This document shows positions 54,510-64,000 of a stretch of 64,000 bases of DNA, one piece after another. How positions within the stretch are numbered: the stretch's first letter is position 1; each line of letters starts with the position of its first letter. The notes beneath the pieces were generated by a model. The model did no database searches, was not told where the DNA came from, and saw nothing but the letters and a program-made list of their open reading frames with translations. Made by a program: the position numbers and the translations under genes. Source of the DNA: Robertmurraya korlensis NBRC 107688 (GTDB lineage: Bacteria > Bacillota > Bacilli > Bacillales > Cytobacillaceae); NCBI RefSeq assembly GCF_001591645.1, contig NZ_BCVH01000017.1:30596-94595 (forward strand), in the 5' to 3' direction.

Positions 54510-55448
54510 ATGCAACCACAAATGCACACGGGTCCTTCGCCTACGTTTAAGGGGAAAAATTGGAGAGTCTGGTGGCAGCTTACACGTCCACATACTTTAA
54601 CTGCTGCTTTTGTTCCAGTACTGTTAGGAACCGCATTAGCCTTACCATTAACATCTATTGATTTCGGTTTATTTATCACCATGCTCATTGCTTGCTTGCT
54701 TATACAGGCGGCCACTAATATGTTTAATGAATATTATGATTTTAAGCGAGGTCTTGATAACGAGCATTCTGTCGGTATAGGTGGAGCCATCGTTCGTGAA
54801 GGAATCCGACCAGGTACCGTCATGAAGATTGCCCTGAGCCTTTATGGTATTTCCATGCTACTAGGAGTTTATATATGTATGAATTCCAGCTGGTGGTTAG
54901 CTGTCATAGGTCTTGTTTCAATGACTGTTGGTTATCTATATACAGGTGGACCGATTCCAATTGCCTACACACCATTTGGAGAAATTTTTGCAGGCTTCTT
55001 TATGGGAATGCTTATTATCCTCATAGCCTTCTATATTCAAACCGGTTTCATTACACTTATTAGCGTTCTAATTTCTGTTCCCATTGTGATTACTGTAGGT
55101 GCTATACTGTTGGCAAATAATATACGCGATCACGATGGTGACAAAGAAAATGGAAGGAAAACATTAGCCATTCTCCTTGGTCAAAAGAGAGCGATTATTC
55201 TTTTAGCAGGAATGTTTGTTGTCTCTTATGCATGGGTGTTTACTCTTATTGGTTTAGACTATGCTTCTGCTTGGTTAGCAATCGTATTGCTAAGTTCACC
55301 GAAGGCATTAAAAGCGATTAAAGGATTTATAGGTAAAACAAAGCCTGTGCAAATGGTGCCAGCCATGATTGCCACAGCACAAACAAATACGATTTTCGGA
55401 TTTTTGTTATCAATTGGACTATTTTTAGGACATTTCTTAAACAATTAG
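54510..55448 (+). CDS. menA: 1,4-Dihydroxy-2-naphthoate prenyltransferase MenA
   Basis: A 312-residue UbiA-family membrane prenyltransferase attaching the polyprenyl chain to DHNA. About eight to nine helices are visible, with aspartate motifs NEYYDFKRGLD and NNIRDHDGDKENGRKT. ATG at 54510 behind GGGAGAGG; an upstream ATG at 54495 is less well placed. Divergent from menF, completing the pathway to demethylmenaquinone. Confidence 0.93.
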   Translation: MQPQMHTGPSPTFKGKNWRVWWQLTRPHTLTAAFVPVLLGTALALPLTSIDFGLFITMLIACLLIQAATNMFNEYYDFKRGLDNEHSVGIGGAIVREGIRPGTVMKIALSLYGISMLLGVYICMNSSWWLAVIGLVSMTVGYLYTGGPIPIAYTPFGEIFAGFFMGMLIILIAFYIQTGFITLISVLISVPIVITVGAILLANNIRDHDGDKENGRKTLAILLGQKRAIILLAGMFVVSYAWVFTLIGLDYASAWLAIVLLSSPKALKAIKGFIGKTKPVQMVPAMIATAQTNTIFGFLLSIGLFLGHFLNN

Positions 55449-55453
55449 TAGAC

Positions 55454-55490
55454 AAAGGAGACCATTTTTTTAAAATGGCCTCCTCTTTTT
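55454..55490. terminator. Bidirectional terminator between menA and glgP
   Basis: Stem AGGAG-CCATTTT / AAAATGG-CTCCT with one mismatch, then CTTTTTATTT on the + strand. Confidence 0.8.
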
Positions 55491-57900
55491 ATTTCCCTAT
55501 TTTATTTTTCACAGAAGATATGCTCCAAATATCATCTGCATACTGCTGAATGGTTCGATCACTTGAGAAAAACCCTGAATTTGCTATATTAGCTAAGCTC
55601 ATCTTTAGCCATTTATTTTGATCTTTATAGGCCTTACCTACGTCCCTTTGTGCTTGAACATAGGAGGAGAAATCTCGTAATACAAAATATTGATCATTTT
55701 CCATTAATAACGAATCATGAATTGGCTCGAACTCATTTTCAAGATTTCCAAAATAACCATTTGTTAATTGATCTACAACCTGACGAATACGTTTATCGTG
55801 GTGATAATAATCGACAGATGTATAACCACCATACTGATAATAATTCATTACTTCTTCAGCTGTTAATCCAAAAATAAAAATATTCTCGTCGCCCACATGA
55901 TCCTTAATTTCAATATTTGCTCCGTCAAGCGTTCCTAAAGTTAATGCCCCATTCATCATAAACTTCATATTTCCCGTTCCCGATGCTTCTTTACTGGCAG
56001 TTGAAATTTGTTCACTCACATCAGCAGCAGGGAAAATTCCTTCCGCTAATGACACTCGGTAGTTTTCTAGAAACACTACTTTTAATTTATCAGATACTGA
56101 TTTATCATTATTTATTTTGTCTGCAATTGAATTAATGAGTTTAATAATTTTTTTTGCATAATAATAACCTGGTGATGCTTTCGCTCCAAATAAAAAGGTT
56201 CTTGGGTACATATCAAAACTTGAATCCTCTTTTAAGCGATTATATAAGTACATGATGTGCAGAACATTTAAGAGTTGTCTTTTGTAAGCATGAAGTCTCT
56301 TCACTTGAACATCAAAAATAGAAAGTGGATCAACAACAATACCTGTCTTTGCCTTTATTTTTTCAGCAAGTGCTTTCTTATTATCCTGCTTAATCTCATA
56401 CAACTGCTCTAAAAAGGCAGAATCTTGCTGAAAAAACTGAAGCTCTTTTAAATGCTCCGGTTGATTTACCCACTTTGTACCAATCCCCTCATTAATCAAA
56501 TTTGTCAATTTAGGATTGGATTTAATCAGCCAACGTCTATGGGTGATCCCGTTTGTTTTATTATTAAACTTTTCAGGGAATACTTGATAAAATTGATTCA
56601 TTTCCCTTTGTTTTAATATTTCAGTGTGAATGGCTGCAACTCCATTGACGCTATAAGAACCAACAATGGCCAAATGAGCCATCTTTACTTGGTCATGAGC
56701 AATGATAGCCATATCCTCAATTTTCCGCCAATCTCCAGGATATTGCTTCCATAAATCTTGACAAAATCTTTCATTAATCTCATTTACAATCATAAAAATT
56801 CTTGGAAGCAATGGTTGAAAAATACGAACCGGCCATTTTTCTAATGCTTCTGCTAAGGTTGTATGATTGGTATAAGAAATCGTGTTCGTGGTAATATGCC
56901 ATGCCTCTTCCCAGCCCATACCTTCTTCATCAATAAGTACCCGCATTAATTCTGGGATGGCCAACACGGGATGAGTATCGTTTATATGAAGACCCACATA
57001 CTTGTGAAAATCTACTAGACTAGCATGTTGTTTTCGATAAGATCTTACAATAGAACGAATACTCGCGGAGACGAGGAAATACTGTTGCTTTAAACGTAAT
57101 ATCTTCCCCTCATCATGGGTATCGTCTGGATATAAAAACTCTGAGATAAGCTCTGTATCGCGCTTATACTTCATAATATCCCGATTAACCGGGTATGGTG
57201 TCGTTTCCGCACTCCATAGACGCAATGTATTGACTGTATCTGTTTGGTACCCTACCACTGGAAGGTCGTAGGGTACCGCCATGACCGTCTCCGCTTCCAG
57301 GTGACGAAATTTTAGCTTCCCATTAGTACTTATTGCTTCGACTCTTCCCCAGAAAGGGATTTCTACAGCTAAATCAGCTTTTCTTACTTCCCATACATGG
57401 CCATGACGGAGCCATTGCTCAGGTAATTCAACTTGATATCCATCTACAATTTTTTGCTCAAATAATCCATGTTTATAACGAATCCCACAACCATGCCCTG
57501 GTAAATCCAAAGTTGCTAGAGAATCCATGAAACAGGCTGCTAGACGCCCTAAGCCCCCATTACCAAGCGCAGCATCTGCTTCCATTTCCTCTAATTCACT
57601 AAGTTCAATTCCAATCTCCTTTAGTCCCTCATCGACCACTTGATCGATTCCTAAGTTAAGGAGGTTATGCCGTAATAGCTTTCCAAGTAAGAATTCAATG
57701 GATAAGTAGTAGATTTGTTTTTCTTTTTCAGCTCGATACGTTTCATTTGTTTTGATCCAGTTTGAGCTAACATATTCACGGATCATGATTCCTAAAGTAT
57801 GATAGTGATCTCTCTTCGTACTTTCTTGAAAGCTTTTTCCACAAGTCATTTCGAGACGTTGTAAGAACGTTTCCGTGAACATTTCTTTATTAGAAAACAT
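55489..57900 (-). CDS. glgP: Glycogen phosphorylase
   Basis: An 803-residue phosphorylase releasing glucose-1-phosphate from glycogen. The PLP lysine is near 648 in [37 protein letters not shown] is in the N-terminal part. ATG at 57898-57900, eight bases after AGGAG; a GTG nine bases earlier is in frame. It overlaps glgA by 11 bases and is the last gene of the operon. Confidence 0.95.
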   Translation of the reverse strand: MFSNKEMFTETFLQRLEMTCGKSFQESTKRDHYHTLGIMIREYVSSNWIKTNETYRAEKEKQIYYLSIEFLLGKLLRHNLLNLGIDQVVDEGLKEIGIELSELEEMEADAALGNGGLGRLAACFMDSLATLDLPGHGCGIRYKHGLFEQKIVDGYQVELPEQWLRHGHVWEVRKADLAVEIPFWGRVEAISTNGKLKFRHLEAETVMAVPYDLPVVGYQTDTVNTLRLWSAETTPYPVNRDIMKYKRDTELISEFLYPDDTHDEGKILRLKQQYFLVSASIRSIVRSYRKQHASLVDFHKYVGLHINDTHPVLAIPELMRVLIDEEGMGWEEAWHITTNTISYTNHTTLAEALEKWPVRIFQPLLPRIFMIVNEINERFCQDLWKQYPGDWRKIEDMAIIAHDQVKMAHLAIVGSYSVNGVAAIHTEILKQREMNQFYQVFPEKFNNKTNGITHRRWLIKSNPKLTNLINEGIGTKWVNQPEHLKELQFFQQDSAFLEQLYEIKQDNKKALAEKIKAKTGIVVDPLSIFDVQVKRLHAYKRQLLNVLHIMYLYNRLKEDSSFDMYPRTFLFGAKASPGYYYAKKIIKLINSIADKINNDKSVSDKLKVVFLENYRVSLAEGIFPAADVSEQISTASKEASGTGNMKFMMNGALTLGTLDGANIEIKDHVGDENIFIFGLTAEEVMNYYQYGGYTSVDYYHHDKRIRQVVDQLTNGYFGNLENEFEPIHDSLLMENDQYFVLRDFSSYVQAQRDVGKAYKDQNKWLKMSLANIANSGFFSSDRTIQQYADDIWSISSVKNKIGK

Positions 57901-59341
57901 GAGTTTCACTCCTGGATATTAGTTGAGCATACAATTGATTGTATTTAAACGCAGACTGCGCCCAGCTGTTATCAATGCTCATTGCGTGCTTAACGAGATT
58001 ATTCCAAACCCTATCATTTTCGTAAAAATGTATAGCCCGTTTAATGGTGTACAACATATCATGCGCATTAAAATTCCGGAAAGAGAATCCATTCCCTTTG
58101 CCTGAGAATTCATCATATGCTTTCACCGTGTCATTTAGACCCCCGGTTTCACGAACGATTGGAATTGTGCCATATCTCATCGCAATCATTTGTCCTAACC
58201 CACACGGTTCAAATTTAGATGGCATGAGGAAAAGGTCAGCACCTGCATAAATTTGGTGAGCTAAACCTTCATCAAAACCAATATATGCTTTAAATCGATC
58301 AGGATACTCTCGCTCCATGTCTCGAAAGAAATTTTCAAACTCATCATCACCCGTTCCAAGAATAAGGAATTGAATGGGTTCAGCCATAATTTCATTAAAC
58401 ACATGTTTAACAAGGTCTAAACCCTTTTGTTTAGTTAAACGTGTGACCATAACCATTAATGGAATTTGTGAAGCCTGTGCTAAGCCGAAGCGTTCTTGTA
58501 TCGCCTTTTTATTGACTAGTTTATGATTCCGGTGATTAGCATCATACGTTTTTACAAGAAACGAATCCTTCTCTGGATTATAGAACTCATCATCAATTCC
58601 ATTTAGAATTCCTTCTAGATCACTTACACGGCTTTTTAATAATCCATCAAGTTTTTCTCCATAGTACTCAGTTTGGATTTCATCCATATATGTCGGACTT
58701 ACGGTAGTAATTCGATCAGATGCAATAAGTGCTGCCTTCATAAAATTAATATTTCCGTAAAACTCAAGCTGGTCGGTATTAAAATATGATTCATCTAAAT
58801 TAAATAAATCCTTTAAAGCATCCTTAGGCATAATGCCCTGGAATCCAAGATTATGAATCGTAAATACGGTGCGCATAAAACCATAGCCATTTTTCTTTTG
58901 ATATTCCGTTCTTAGCAAGAAAGGAATCATTCCCGTATGCCAATCATGGCAATGTATGACATCCGGATAGTAATCTAACATACGAATGGACTCAAGTACG
59001 GCGCGGTTAAAGAAAGCAAAGCGTTCACCATCGTCAAAATACCCATACAGTGAGTCTCTCTTAAAATAGTATTCATTATCTATGAAATAATAAGTTATTC
59101 CTTCGTGTGTATATTCCTCAATACTACAATATTGCTCTCTCCAACCAACATTGACAGTAAATTCATGTTTTTTTATCATCTTTTCACGTAAGGCTAGAGG
59201 AATTGTGCCGTATTTCGGCATCATTACTCGAACATCTGTCCCAAGTCTTTTTAACTCTTTTGGTAGAGATCCTGCTACATCTGCTAACCCTCCGGATTTT
59301 ACGAAAGGTACACATTCGGATACTGCAAATAATACTTTCAC
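57890..59341 (-). CDS. glgA: Glycogen synthase
   Basis: A 483-residue GT5 glycosyltransferase elongating glycogen from ADP-glucose. The donor-binding motif is [13 protein letters not shown] with Lys15, and the C-terminal half has [18 protein letters not shown]. The start is GTG overlapping the glgD stop by four bases (GTGA), so it is coupled. Confidence 0.96.
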   Translation of the reverse strand: MKVLFAVSECVPFVKSGGLADVAGSLPKELKRLGTDVRVMMPKYGTIPLALREKMIKKHEFTVNVGWREQYCSIEEYTHEGITYYFIDNEYYFKRDSLYGYFDDGERFAFFNRAVLESIRMLDYYPDVIHCHDWHTGMIPFLLRTEYQKKNGYGFMRTVFTIHNLGFQGIMPKDALKDLFNLDESYFNTDQLEFYGNINFMKAALIASDRITTVSPTYMDEIQTEYYGEKLDGLLKSRVSDLEGILNGIDDEFYNPEKDSFLVKTYDANHRNHKLVNKKAIQERFGLAQASQIPLMVMVTRLTKQKGLDLVKHVFNEIMAEPIQFLILGTGDDEFENFFRDMEREYPDRFKAYIGFDEGLAHQIYAGADLFLMPSKFEPCGLGQMIAMRYGTIPIVRETGGLNDTVKAYDEFSGKGNGFSFRNFNAHDMLYTIKRAIHFYENDRVWNNLVKHAMSIDNSWAQSAFKYNQLYAQLISRSETHVF

Positions 59342-60357
59342 GAATTCATCAACGCCCCTTGTACTGTTCCTTTACGAACCACATATGGTAATTCCTTTGT
59401 TCCATACATCATCGTTCCACTATTTACCTTAACATCTTTATCTAAAACAACTGAGTCTAATACGCAATTTTCACCAATTTGACATTTTTGCATGATGATA
59501 CTGTTTTTCACAACAGAGCCCTTGCCAATTTTTACTGCACGAGAAATGATGCTATTTTCAACGGTTCCCTCGATCAAGCATCCATTTGCAATGACTGAAT
59601 TTTTCACAGTAGCCCCGGTAAAATATCTAGTAGGTGGCTCATCCTTTACTTTAGTATATACTGGTTGATTTTTTAAGAATAATTCCTTCCAAATAAGAGG
59701 ATCTAATAACTTCATACTTTCATTAAAGTACGTAGCAATGGAGTCAATCATTACTGCATAACCCTTGAATTCATAATGGCATTGACGGTATGGACTATTT
59801 ATATCTGTTACAACATCTCTCATACAAGTGTATCCGGTTTGCTCTCTTGTCTCGAAAAGGTCTACTAAAAGCGATTTTTTAATAAGAAACATATGAAGAG
59901 TTCGTCCGTCTCTTCTTACTTCCGTAATATCACAGCCACTCTTAATATGCCAATCAAGAATAGGTTGGAAATTCATATTACAGACCGTAAAGCAATTTGA
60001 GATGAGGACATACTGTTGGTTACTACGATCAAAAAAATCTTTATTTGCCGCAAAAAGACTAAATGAATTGATTTCTTTCTCCTCTGCTGGAGCAGGGAAA
60101 AAGAACAACCCATCTCTCTTACGGTTTAAATCCCAATCCTTCCCTGAACCCAAATGATCCATTAAGGAACGGTATTGATTTTTTGGAAATATTGCCACAC
60201 TGTTTATTCCGGAATTGACCATATTAGAAAGAATAAAATCTATTAATCGGTAGCGTCCCCCAAATGGTACCGCAGCTAATGAACGGTGTTGGATTAAATC
60301 TTCTAATCCTTTTTGATAGGTTGTTGCATCAATTACTCCTAGCAGCTTTTTATCCAT
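59338..60357 (-). CDS. glgD: ADP-glucose pyrophosphorylase regulatory subunit GlgD
   Basis: A 339-residue GlgC paralogue. It keeps the fold ([14 protein letters not shown] and C-terminal hexapeptide-type repeats [13 protein letters not shown]), but the catalytic loop GGxGxRL of GlgC is replaced by [12 protein letters not shown], so it is probably non-catalytic and modulates GlgC. GAGGGG precedes the ATG. It lies 39 bases after glgC. Confidence 0.93.
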   Translation of the reverse strand: MDKKLLGVIDATTYQKGLEDLIQHRSLAAVPFGGRYRLIDFILSNMVNSGINSVAIFPKNQYRSLMDHLGSGKDWDLNRKRDGLFFFPAPAEEKEINSFSLFAANKDFFDRSNQQYVLISNCFTVCNMNFQPILDWHIKSGCDITEVRRDGRTLHMFLIKKSLLVDLFETREQTGYTCMRDVVTDINSPYRQCHYEFKGYAVMIDSIATYFNESMKLLDPLIWKELFLKNQPVYTKVKDEPPTRYFTGATVKNSVIANGCLIEGTVENSIISRAVKIGKGSVVKNSIIMQKCQIGENCVLDSVVLDKDVKVNSGTMMYGTKELPYVVRKGTVQGALMNS

Positions 60358-60396
60358 CCTTACCCCTCATCTCCTCATATTTTCTTATCTCTACTG

Positions 60397-61539
60397 TTAA
60401 AGGGATTGAAGCATATCTTCAGTTACTAACACAATATCATCCTCGGAATCATCCATTGCACGTATAATTGTTCCATCAGGTATAACCATTTCTGAGGGTA
60501 CAATCGCCTTTTCGATATATACATTTTTTCCAATTACGGCATCAGGCATAATGACGGACTCACGTATCAATGCTCCTTTTTCAACCTTAACTCCTTGAAA
60601 AAGAACCGACTTCTCAACTTCACCCTCAATGACACATCCCTCATTAATAAGAGAGTCCATCACAAGTGCTTCATTAGATATGAACTGTGGTGGCTGATTT
60701 GGATTAACCGAATAAATCCTCCAAGTGTAATCAAATAAATCTAATCCACACTTATCATCAAGGAGATCCATATTGGCTTCCCAAAGACTACGAACGGTTC
60801 CTACATCCTTCCAATATCCGCTAAATGGATAAGCAACTAATTTTTTCTGATCGGATAGCAAGGTTGGGAGAATATCCTTTCCGAAATCATGACTGGAATC
60901 CTGAAGGATCGCATCCTTTTCCAAATATTCTTTTAAAATAGACCACTTAAAAATGTAAATTCCCATTGATGCTAGGTTGTTTTTCGGATTAGCTGGTTTT
61001 TCATCAAACTCAACCACATTCATATTACGATCAGTATTTAAAATACCAAATCGACTCGCTTCATCCCAAGGTACTTCAATTACAGAAATCGTTGCATCAG
61101 CGTTTCTTTCAATATGGAAATCTAGCATTAACTCATAATTCATTTTGTAAATATGATCGCCGGAGAGAATGAGCACGTATTCCGGGTCATATTGGGTTAA
61201 GTAGTTTAAATTTTGATATATTGCACAAGCAGTCCCTGTATACCATTTCATCTCTTTGGATTCACTATAAGGTGGCAGAACAGTCACACCACCATTTTTA
61301 CGATCCAGATCCCACGCACTTCCAATTCCGATATACGAATTTAATACGAGCGGTTGATACTGAGTAAGAACCCCAACTGTATCAATTCCAGAATTCGTAC
61401 AATTGCTCAGTGTAAAATCAATGATCCGGTACTTTCCTCCAAATGGGACAGCCGGTTTTGCTAAATTAGCAGTTAAGGAATGTAGCCTACTTCCTTGCCC
61501 TCCTGCTAACAGCATAGCTACGCACTTCTTCTTTGCCAT
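60397..61539 (-). CDS. glgC: Glucose-1-phosphate adenylyltransferase GlgC
   Basis: A 380-residue catalytic subunit making ADP-glucose from glucose-1-phosphate and ATP. The loop [14 protein letters not shown] at 10-23 is intact, [15 protein letters not shown] follows, and the glucose-phosphate site is [19 protein letters not shown] precedes the ATG, which lies inside the 3' end of glgB (53-base overlap). Confidence 0.96.
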   Translation of the reverse strand: MAKKKCVAMLLAGGQGSRLHSLTANLAKPAVPFGGKYRIIDFTLSNCTNSGIDTVGVLTQYQPLVLNSYIGIGSAWDLDRKNGGVTVLPPYSESKEMKWYTGTACAIYQNLNYLTQYDPEYVLILSGDHIYKMNYELMLDFHIERNADATISVIEVPWDEASRFGILNTDRNMNVVEFDEKPANPKNNLASMGIYIFKWSILKEYLEKDAILQDSSHDFGKDILPTLLSDQKKLVAYPFSGYWKDVGTVRSLWEANMDLLDDKCGLDLFDYTWRIYSVNPNQPPQFISNEALVMDSLINEGCVIEGEVEKSVLFQGVKVEKGALIRESVIMPDAVIGKNVYIEKAIVPSEMVIPDGTIIRAMDDSEDDIVLVTEDMLQSL

Positions 61540-63424
61540 TTCCTTTCCTCTCCTTTCTATGTTTAACGGGACGCATTATAGAAACCCCAAATGGAGGTAT
61601 CCTCATTGTTATGTGATGCTCTCTTCCATGAAAACTTTCATCAATCGATTCTAGGGGCTTTTTATTTAATACACCAGAGCCTCCAAATTCAACCGCATCT
61701 GTATTCAAGATTTCTCGGTACGTTCCCTCTTTGGGAACACCAACCTTATACTCTTCATAGGTCTTTTCTGTAAAGTTACACACTAGTACTAATGGTTCAC
61801 CATCTTCCCCTTTTCTAACAAAAGAGAAAATGGACTGGTCACGATTGTTTACATCAATCCATTCAAATCCTTCGTGTAAATGATCCAGTTCATAGAAAGG
61901 TTTATTGCGCTTATACACTTTGATCAATTCTTTGACAAATTGATTCATTTTATCGTGCATATCATAATCTAATAAATGCCAGTCAAGTTCTTCTTCATCT
62001 TTCCACTCAGAGAATTGACCAAGCTCAAAGCCCATAAATAATAGTTTTTTTCCAGGGTGTCCAAACATATAGGCTAATAAAAGCCTTAATTGCGCAAACT
62101 TCTGCCAATAATCTCCTGGCATCTTATCAAGTAACGATTTCTTTCCATGTACTACTTCATCATGTGAAAATGGAAGAATATAATTCTCCGAAAAAGTATA
62201 CAGAAGGGAAAAGGTGACCTTATCGTGAAATTGTGAGCGTTCATGTGAACCTTTCTCCATATAGGAAAGCATGTCGTTCATCCAGCCCATATTCCATTTG
62301 TAGTTAAAACCTAATCCACCGTAGTGAGTTGGGGAAGTTACCTGTGGCCAATCAGTAGAGTCCTCAGCAATCATTAAAAGCTGTGAATCATATTGGTATA
62401 CAATTTGATTTAACTTCTTCAAGAAAGCAATCCCAAAATCATTTATACGTTGGCCATTTGAATTAGGCCAATAAATGATATTTGAAACCGCATCTACACG
62501 AAACCCATCCACATGAAAGTATTCCATCCAAAACAGTGCATTAGAAATTAAAAAACTTTGAACCTCTGTTTTACTTAAGTCAAAATTGGCAGTTCCCCAC
62601 GTATAATTTTCCCGGTCACCTTCTGTTTCATATTCATAAACCCAAGATCCATCAAATCGGTGTAATCCATGTGCATCTTTACAGAAATGACCTGGTACCC
62701 AATCCATAATGACACCAATATTATTTTGGTGACATTGGTCTATAAAATACATAAGATCGTGAGGGGTCCCATAACGACTAGTAACTGAAAAGTAGCCTGT
62801 TCCTTGATAGCCCCAAGAAATATCAAGAGGATGTTCGACTAGCGGCAATAGTTCTATATGAGTAAAGCCATGATCGAGAACGTATGGAATAATCTCTTCT
62901 GCTAATTCCCGATACGAAAAAAAGCTGCCGTCCTCTTTCTTTTTCCATGACCCAACATGCATTTCATAGATAACGGTAGGACTTGAATATACTTTGTTCC
63001 TCTCTTTTTTCTGTAGCCATTTGTGATCATTCCACTGATAGCCATCTAAGGGGTAACATATCGAAGCAGTTTGAGGTCTTTCTTCAGAGAAGAAAGCGTA
63101 TGGATCAGATTTCAATAACACTTCTCCAATAGATGTAAGAATCTCGTATTTATAAAGATAGCCAGTTAGATCCTGCTCAACAATGAGCATCCATACACCT
63201 TCATCATTTACCTTCTTAAATTCATAACCACTTCCATTCCAATTGTTTAAATTACTAACGAGTGATACTTCTTTAGCATTTGGTGCCCACACACAAAATC
63301 TTGTGCATTTCTTTTCATCAATAGTTAGAACATGGGCACCAAACAAACGATAGCACTCAAAGAAATTACCTTCATGAAACAAGTGCAGCTGGTATTCAGT
63401 CGGATGAATCAAATCCAAAATCAT
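61487..63424 (-). CDS. glgB: 1,4-alpha-glucan branching enzyme GlgB
   Basis: A 645-residue GH13 branching enzyme introducing alpha-1,6 branches. An N-terminal CBM48-like domain (about 15-110) precedes the barrel with DWVPGHF, the nucleophile Asp near 310 in GFRVDAVSN, the acid Glu near 353 in AEDSTDW and FSHDEVVHG near 420. The last ~20 residues are a basic tail ([16 protein letters not shown]) overlapping glgC. Head of the glgBCDAP operon; GGGAG is just before the ATG. Confidence 0.95.
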   Translation of the reverse strand: MILDLIHPTEYQLHLFHEGNFFECYRLFGAHVLTIDEKKCTRFCVWAPNAKEVSLVSNLNNWNGSGYEFKKVNDEGVWMLIVEQDLTGYLYKYEILTSIGEVLLKSDPYAFFSEERPQTASICYPLDGYQWNDHKWLQKKERNKVYSSPTVIYEMHVGSWKKKEDGSFFSYRELAEEIIPYVLDHGFTHIELLPLVEHPLDISWGYQGTGYFSVTSRYGTPHDLMYFIDQCHQNNIGVIMDWVPGHFCKDAHGLHRFDGSWVYEYETEGDRENYTWGTANFDLSKTEVQSFLISNALFWMEYFHVDGFRVDAVSNIIYWPNSNGQRINDFGIAFLKKLNQIVYQYDSQLLMIAEDSTDWPQVTSPTHYGGLGFNYKWNMGWMNDMLSYMEKGSHERSQFHDKVTFSLLYTFSENYILPFSHDEVVHGKKSLLDKMPGDYWQKFAQLRLLLAYMFGHPGKKLLFMGFELGQFSEWKDEEELDWHLLDYDMHDKMNQFVKELIKVYKRNKPFYELDHLHEGFEWIDVNNRDQSIFSFVRKGEDGEPLVLVCNFTEKTYEEYKVGVPKEGTYREILNTDAVEFGGSGVLNKKPLESIDESFHGREHHITMRIPPFGVSIMRPVKHRKERKGNGKEEVRSYAVSRRARK

Positions 63425-63894
63425 TCTACTCCCTACCTATTCATTAGTTTTGTGCATTGCTTTTACTGTATAATTCTCGTCAGTCTTCCAAATCCCTTTT
63501 TAATTTTTCTGACAATTAAACGCCCATTTCGACATAAACATTGAATAGGTTTTGGATTTCGACAGCATTCATCTCTTTTACGCAGCAAATTGCAAAAAAT
63601 GATAGAAATTATTTTTTAGTAGATAATAAATTTTATGATGTAGATATAAGAAGATATGCTAATAATTTAGTGTTAATGAATAAAATGTTTATTTAGAATT
63701 ATAAAAAAATATAAATTTGAATAATATATTCATGTGGTTTTTTTTATGTGATAGAGGAATTTCTCTCAAGAAAAATGTAAGGGTTTTCATTTTATTGTCG
63801 AATTTTAGACACATTTATAGATACTTGAAGTGATTAAGCCAGGGAGGAAACAACATAGGGTTTAGGTCTATTAGAAGAGTAAAAAAGCAAAAAA
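63425..63894. other. Gene-free AT-rich region upstream of glgB
   Basis: About 470 bases without a credible gene; short open frames here lack ribosome sites. The glg promoter should lie here. TATACA at about 63468-63473 (minus) is a possible -10, but I cannot assign a sigma factor. Bases 63600-63790 are very AT-rich. Confidence 0.5.
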
Positions 63895-63920
63895 AAACAT
63901 TGAACAAATGTTCAATGTTT
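63890..63920 (-). terminator. Terminator of the tRNA-Glu transcript
   Basis: A perfect 12-bp stem AAACATTGAACA / TGTTCAATGTTT followed on the minus strand by T's, directly behind the tRNA. Confidence 0.85.
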
Positions 63921-63923
63921 TTA

Positions 63924-63995
63924 TGACCCCTACGGGATTCGAACCCGTGTTACCGCCGTGAAAGGGCGGTGTCTTAACCGCTTGACCAAGGGGCC
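63924..63995 (-). tRNA. tRNA-Glu (anticodon UUC)
   Basis: A 72-base cloverleaf: acceptor stem GGCCCCT / AGGGGTC, D-arm TTGGTCAAGCGGTTAAGA, anticodon stem CCGCC / GGCGG around the loop CTTTCAC (anticodon TTC), and T-arm ACGGGTTCGAATCCCGT. The discriminator is A and CCA is not encoded. A terminator follows, so it is the last gene of a transcript that enters from beyond the window edge. Confidence 0.97.
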
Positions 63996-64000
63996 AAACA

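Noticed and set aside
63600..63790. Very AT-rich stretch as a possible replication or partition site
   Set aside because: No DnaA boxes, iterons or related genes; it looks like ordinary AT-rich intergenic DNA.

Overview
The window is a chromosomal segment of a low-GC, endospore-forming Bacillaceae bacterium. This rests on gene order and signals: most genes follow the Bacillus subtilis yt-region (ythPQ, ytgP, ytfP, ytwF, leuS, yttB, ytzC, ytqAB, ytpAB, ytoA, asnB, metK, pckA, ytmAB, ytlACD, ytkD, dps, luxS, ythAB, men, glg). There are strong AGGAGG ribosome sites, TTG/GTG starts, a T-box, an S-box, a sporulation gene of the Cse60 family, and sigma-A, sigma-B and sigma-54 type promoters. I see no prophage, insertion sequence, integron or CRISPR array.

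Layout. 1-11.7 kb: a cysteine-synthase-like enzyme, D-amino-acid transaminase, dipeptidase PepV, an EcsAB-like ABC exporter (ythPQ), an M48 membrane peptidase fused to ankyrin repeats, DeoR-type YtzE, a pseudouridine synthase, lipid II flippase MurJ, flavoprotein YtfP, Cse60 and a rhodanese. 11.7-14.4 kb: leuS behind a T-box leader. 14.5-18.3 kb: an accessory catabolic island with a GntP-type permease, a 3-hydroxybutyrate dehydrogenase and a PAS/AAA+ sigma-54 activator. It has a consensus -24/-12 promoter, three related palindromic sites and a perfect cre box. 18.4-26.3 kb: a lipoprotein, MFS pump YttB, small proteins, the tRNA wobble-uridine pair ytqA/ytqB, terpene synthase YtpB with lysophospholipase YtpA, YtoA and a C39-like peptidase. 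26.3-32.9 kb: asnB, metK with a SAM riboswitch, pckA, ytmB, ytmA. 33-37.9 kb: ytlACD importer, ytkD and small or lipoprotein genes. 38-44 kb: a soluble chemoreceptor-like protein with inverted domain order, dps with a sigma-B type promoter, ytzI-cls, luxS, yidD, a beta-carbonic anhydrase and an orphan zinc-binding lipoprotein with Zur-like boxes. 44.2-46.6 kb: a bd-type quinol oxidase. 46.7-55.4 kb: the whole late menaquinone pathway, menFDHBEC divergent from menA. 55.5-63.4 kb: the glycogen operon glgBCDAP. The window ends with tRNA-Glu(UUC).

How genes work together: menF-D-H-C-E-B-A convert chorismate to demethylmenaquinone, which is the likely electron donor for the neighbouring bd oxidase. 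glgC/D make ADP-glucose, glgA and glgB build glycogen and glgP degrades it. metK makes SAM, which luxS helps recycle and which ytqA/ytqB consume. Most of the window is conserved core. The most unusual parts are the sigma-54 hydroxybutyrate island, the inverted MCP/Cache protein, the M48-ankyrin fusion, a terminator embedded in asnB, and the regulatory region of pckA. I did not find a clearly undescribed defence or mobile system.
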